Positions 33,021-33,572 of a DNA stretch of 33,572 nt are shown here, piece by piece. Both the position numbers and the translations under genes were made by a program. Each line of letters begins with the position of its first letter. The stretch's first letter is position 1. Under the pieces are notes generated by a model. It was not told the origin of the DNA. It saw nothing but the letters and a program-made list of their open reading frames with translations, and did no database searches. Where the stretch lies: assembly GCA_012522575.1 (NCBI GenBank), contig JAAYKE010000048.1, positions 1 through 33,572 of the forward strand, read 5' to 3'. The stretch is from Armatimonadota bacterium. Its GTDB lineage: Bacteria; Armatimonadota; UBA5829.

Positions 33021-33096
33021 GCCGACGTAGCTCAATTGGCAGAGCAGGGGTTTTGTAAACCTCAGGTTGCGGGTTCGAGTCCCATCGTCGGCTCCA
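33021..33096 (+). tRNA. tRNA-Thr, anticodon TGT
   Basis: Acceptor GCCGACG/CGTCGGC, D stem GCTC/GAGC, anticodon stem GGGGT/ACCTC around TTTGTAA (anticodon TGT), T loop TTCGAGT, discriminator T, encoded CCA at 33094-33096. The T stem GCGGG/CCCAT contains one C-A mismatch and one G-T pair. It decodes ACA and related Thr codons. Confidence 0.95.
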
Positions 33097-33130
33097 ATAT
33101 CGCTATTTTTGAGGCTATGTCGTTTTTCGT

Positions 33131-33215
33131 GGGGGGATGCCCGAGTGGTTAAAGGGGGCAGACTGTAAATCTGTTGCCAAAGGCTACGTTGGTTCAAATC
33201 CAACTCTCCCCACCA
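33131..33215 (+). tRNA. tRNA-Tyr, anticodon GTA
   Basis: A class II tRNA with a long variable arm (GCC-AAA-GGC). Acceptor GGGGGGA/TCTCCCC, anticodon stem GCAGA/TCTGT around CTGTAAA (anticodon GTA), T stem GTTGG/CCAAC around TTCAAAT, discriminator A, encoded CCA at 33213-33215. Confidence 0.96.
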
Positions 33216-33239
33216 GAATGTTAACGCAGTCCGACTTGA

Positions 33240-33276
33240 CTTAATGGGGCGGGGTGTTGCATCCCGCCCCATTAAG
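33240..33276 (+). repeat. Perfect 14-bp palindromic hairpin between tRNA-Tyr and tRNA-Thr
   Basis: CTTAATGGGGCGGG (33240-33253) pairs without mismatch with CCCGCCCCATTAAG (33263-33276) across a 9-base loop. The right flank is AATAAAACTGG, so there is no T-run for a standard intrinsic terminator. It lies in the 82-base gap between two tRNAs of one operon, where tRNA-Gly is often found in other bacteria. It may be a processing signal, a partial terminator or a mobile palindromic unit. Confidence 0.8.
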
Positions 33277-33297
33277 AATAAAACTGGGCTGCAATCT

Positions 33298-33372
33298 GCC
33301 CACGTGGCGCAGGGGTAGCGCACCTCTTTGGTAAAGAGGAGGTCATGGGTCCGAATCCCATCGTGGGCTCCA
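33298..33372 (+). tRNA. tRNA-Thr, anticodon GGT
   Basis: Acceptor GCCCACG/CGTGGGC, D stem GCGC/GCGC, anticodon stem CCTCT/AGAGG around TTGGTAA (anticodon GGT), T stem ATGGG/CCCAT around TCCGAAT, discriminator T, encoded CCA at 33370-33372. It decodes ACC and ACU. Confidence 0.96.
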
Positions 33373-33495
33373 TTTTTATCTGGTCGATAGACCAAAATGT
33401 TGCATTTCGCAGCGAACGCGAAAGCATAATTGGTGCAAGCAGACATCAATCAAAACGAATCCGAACTTTGCACTACTCTTTAGGAGGCATTAAAC

Positions 33496-33572
33496 ATGGC
33501 TAAGCAGCGTTTTGAAAGGACTAAGCCGCACGTAAACATCGGCACGATTGGTCATGTTGACCATGGCAAGAC
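33496..33572 (+). CDS. tuf: Elongation factor Tu, N-terminal fragment (cut by the window end)
   Basis: The visible 25 residues, opening AKQRFERTKPHVNIGTIGHV and ending DHGK, are the invariant EF-Tu N-terminus; the first GTP-binding P-loop is GHVDHGKT-type and runs off the window. EF-Tu carries aminoacyl-tRNA to the ribosome. TAGGAGGCA lies just upstream of the ATG as a strong ribosome-binding site. Its place directly after tRNA-Thr, Tyr and Thr genes matches the classical tRNA-tufB operon (usually followed by tRNA-Trp, secE and nusG), so transcription probably starts at the consensus promoter at 32919. Confidence 0.97.
   Translation, partial: MAKQRFERTKPHVNIGTIGHVDHGK

Noticed and set aside
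32592-33449. 285-aa minus-strand ORF across the tRNA cluster
   Set aside because: It is antisense to three tRNAs and to the glycoside hydrolase start. Its peptides (such as DGTRTRNLRFTKPLLCQLSY) are the well-known spurious translations of reversed tRNA genes.
1-33572. Mobile element, prophage, CRISPR array or integration site
   Set aside because: No transposase, integrase, phage protein or regularly spaced repeat array was seen; tRNA genes are not flanked by att-like duplications.

Overview
The window is a typical, gene-dense bacterial chromosome segment of mid-range GC, with short gaps, 4-bp stop/start overlaps, Shine-Dalgarno starts and sigma70-type promoters. The gene mix fits a free-living, probably diderm bacterium, perhaps Armatimonadota or a neighbouring phylum: complex I, a large alpha-2-macroglobulin, a VanW-domain protein, three tandem PilT ATPases, ComEA, a PpiD/SurA-like foldase, a GH130 enzyme and TIM-barrel sugar isomerases. 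This placement is an inference from gene content, not a phylogeny. I see no prophage, transposase, CRISPR array or rRNA.

Layout. 1-8067 (+): the 3' end of nuoN, then a tight three-gene unit encoding an unknown polytopic membrane protein, a 1578-aa alpha-2-macroglobulin with an intact thioester motif, and a VanW protein. 8072-9466 (-): a MATE exporter. 9594-11110 (+): rimI-tsaD, followed by tRNA-Ala(GGC). 11417-15465 (+): a secreted or membrane-anchored unknown protein, then three consecutive PilT-family ATPases. 15484-17380: two divergently oriented sugar-phosphate isomerase/epimerase-like TIM barrels. The rightward one continues into a membrane-anchored PPIase-TPR protein and rsmI. 19895-21823 (-): an ABC-F ATPase. 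21942-26368 (-): a four-gene catabolic operon read as class II aldolase, an MDR dehydrogenase with a duplicated nucleotide-binding domain, a sorbitol-6-phosphate dehydrogenase-like SDR and a GH130 phosphorylase. 26369-26769 has no gene; it holds a possible attenuator and a dispersed or low-complexity repeat block. 26770-29308 (+): a pterin/folate operon (pterin dehydratase, FolM-like reductase, folB, folK, folE). 29399-30792 (+): hisH-hisF behind a promoter that predicts a leaderless GTG start. 30800-32832 (-): comEA and a secreted clan-A glycoside hydrolase. 32919-33572 (+): a consensus promoter, tRNA-Thr(TGT), tRNA-Tyr(GTA), a perfect 14-bp palindrome, tRNA-Thr(GGT), and the start of tuf.

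How the genes work together. Folate and histidine genes form normal biosynthetic operons. The aldolase operon looks like polyol-phosphate or ketose-phosphate breakdown. The PilT trio suggests several retraction motors for one type IV pilus system, and ComEA suggests DNA uptake, although no other pilus genes are in view. The most unusual items are the duplicated Rossmann domain in the 580-aa dehydrogenase, the PilT triplet, the A2M-VanW-membrane protein unit, the palindrome where tRNA-Gly usually sits in the tRNA-tuf operon, and several leader RNA structures.
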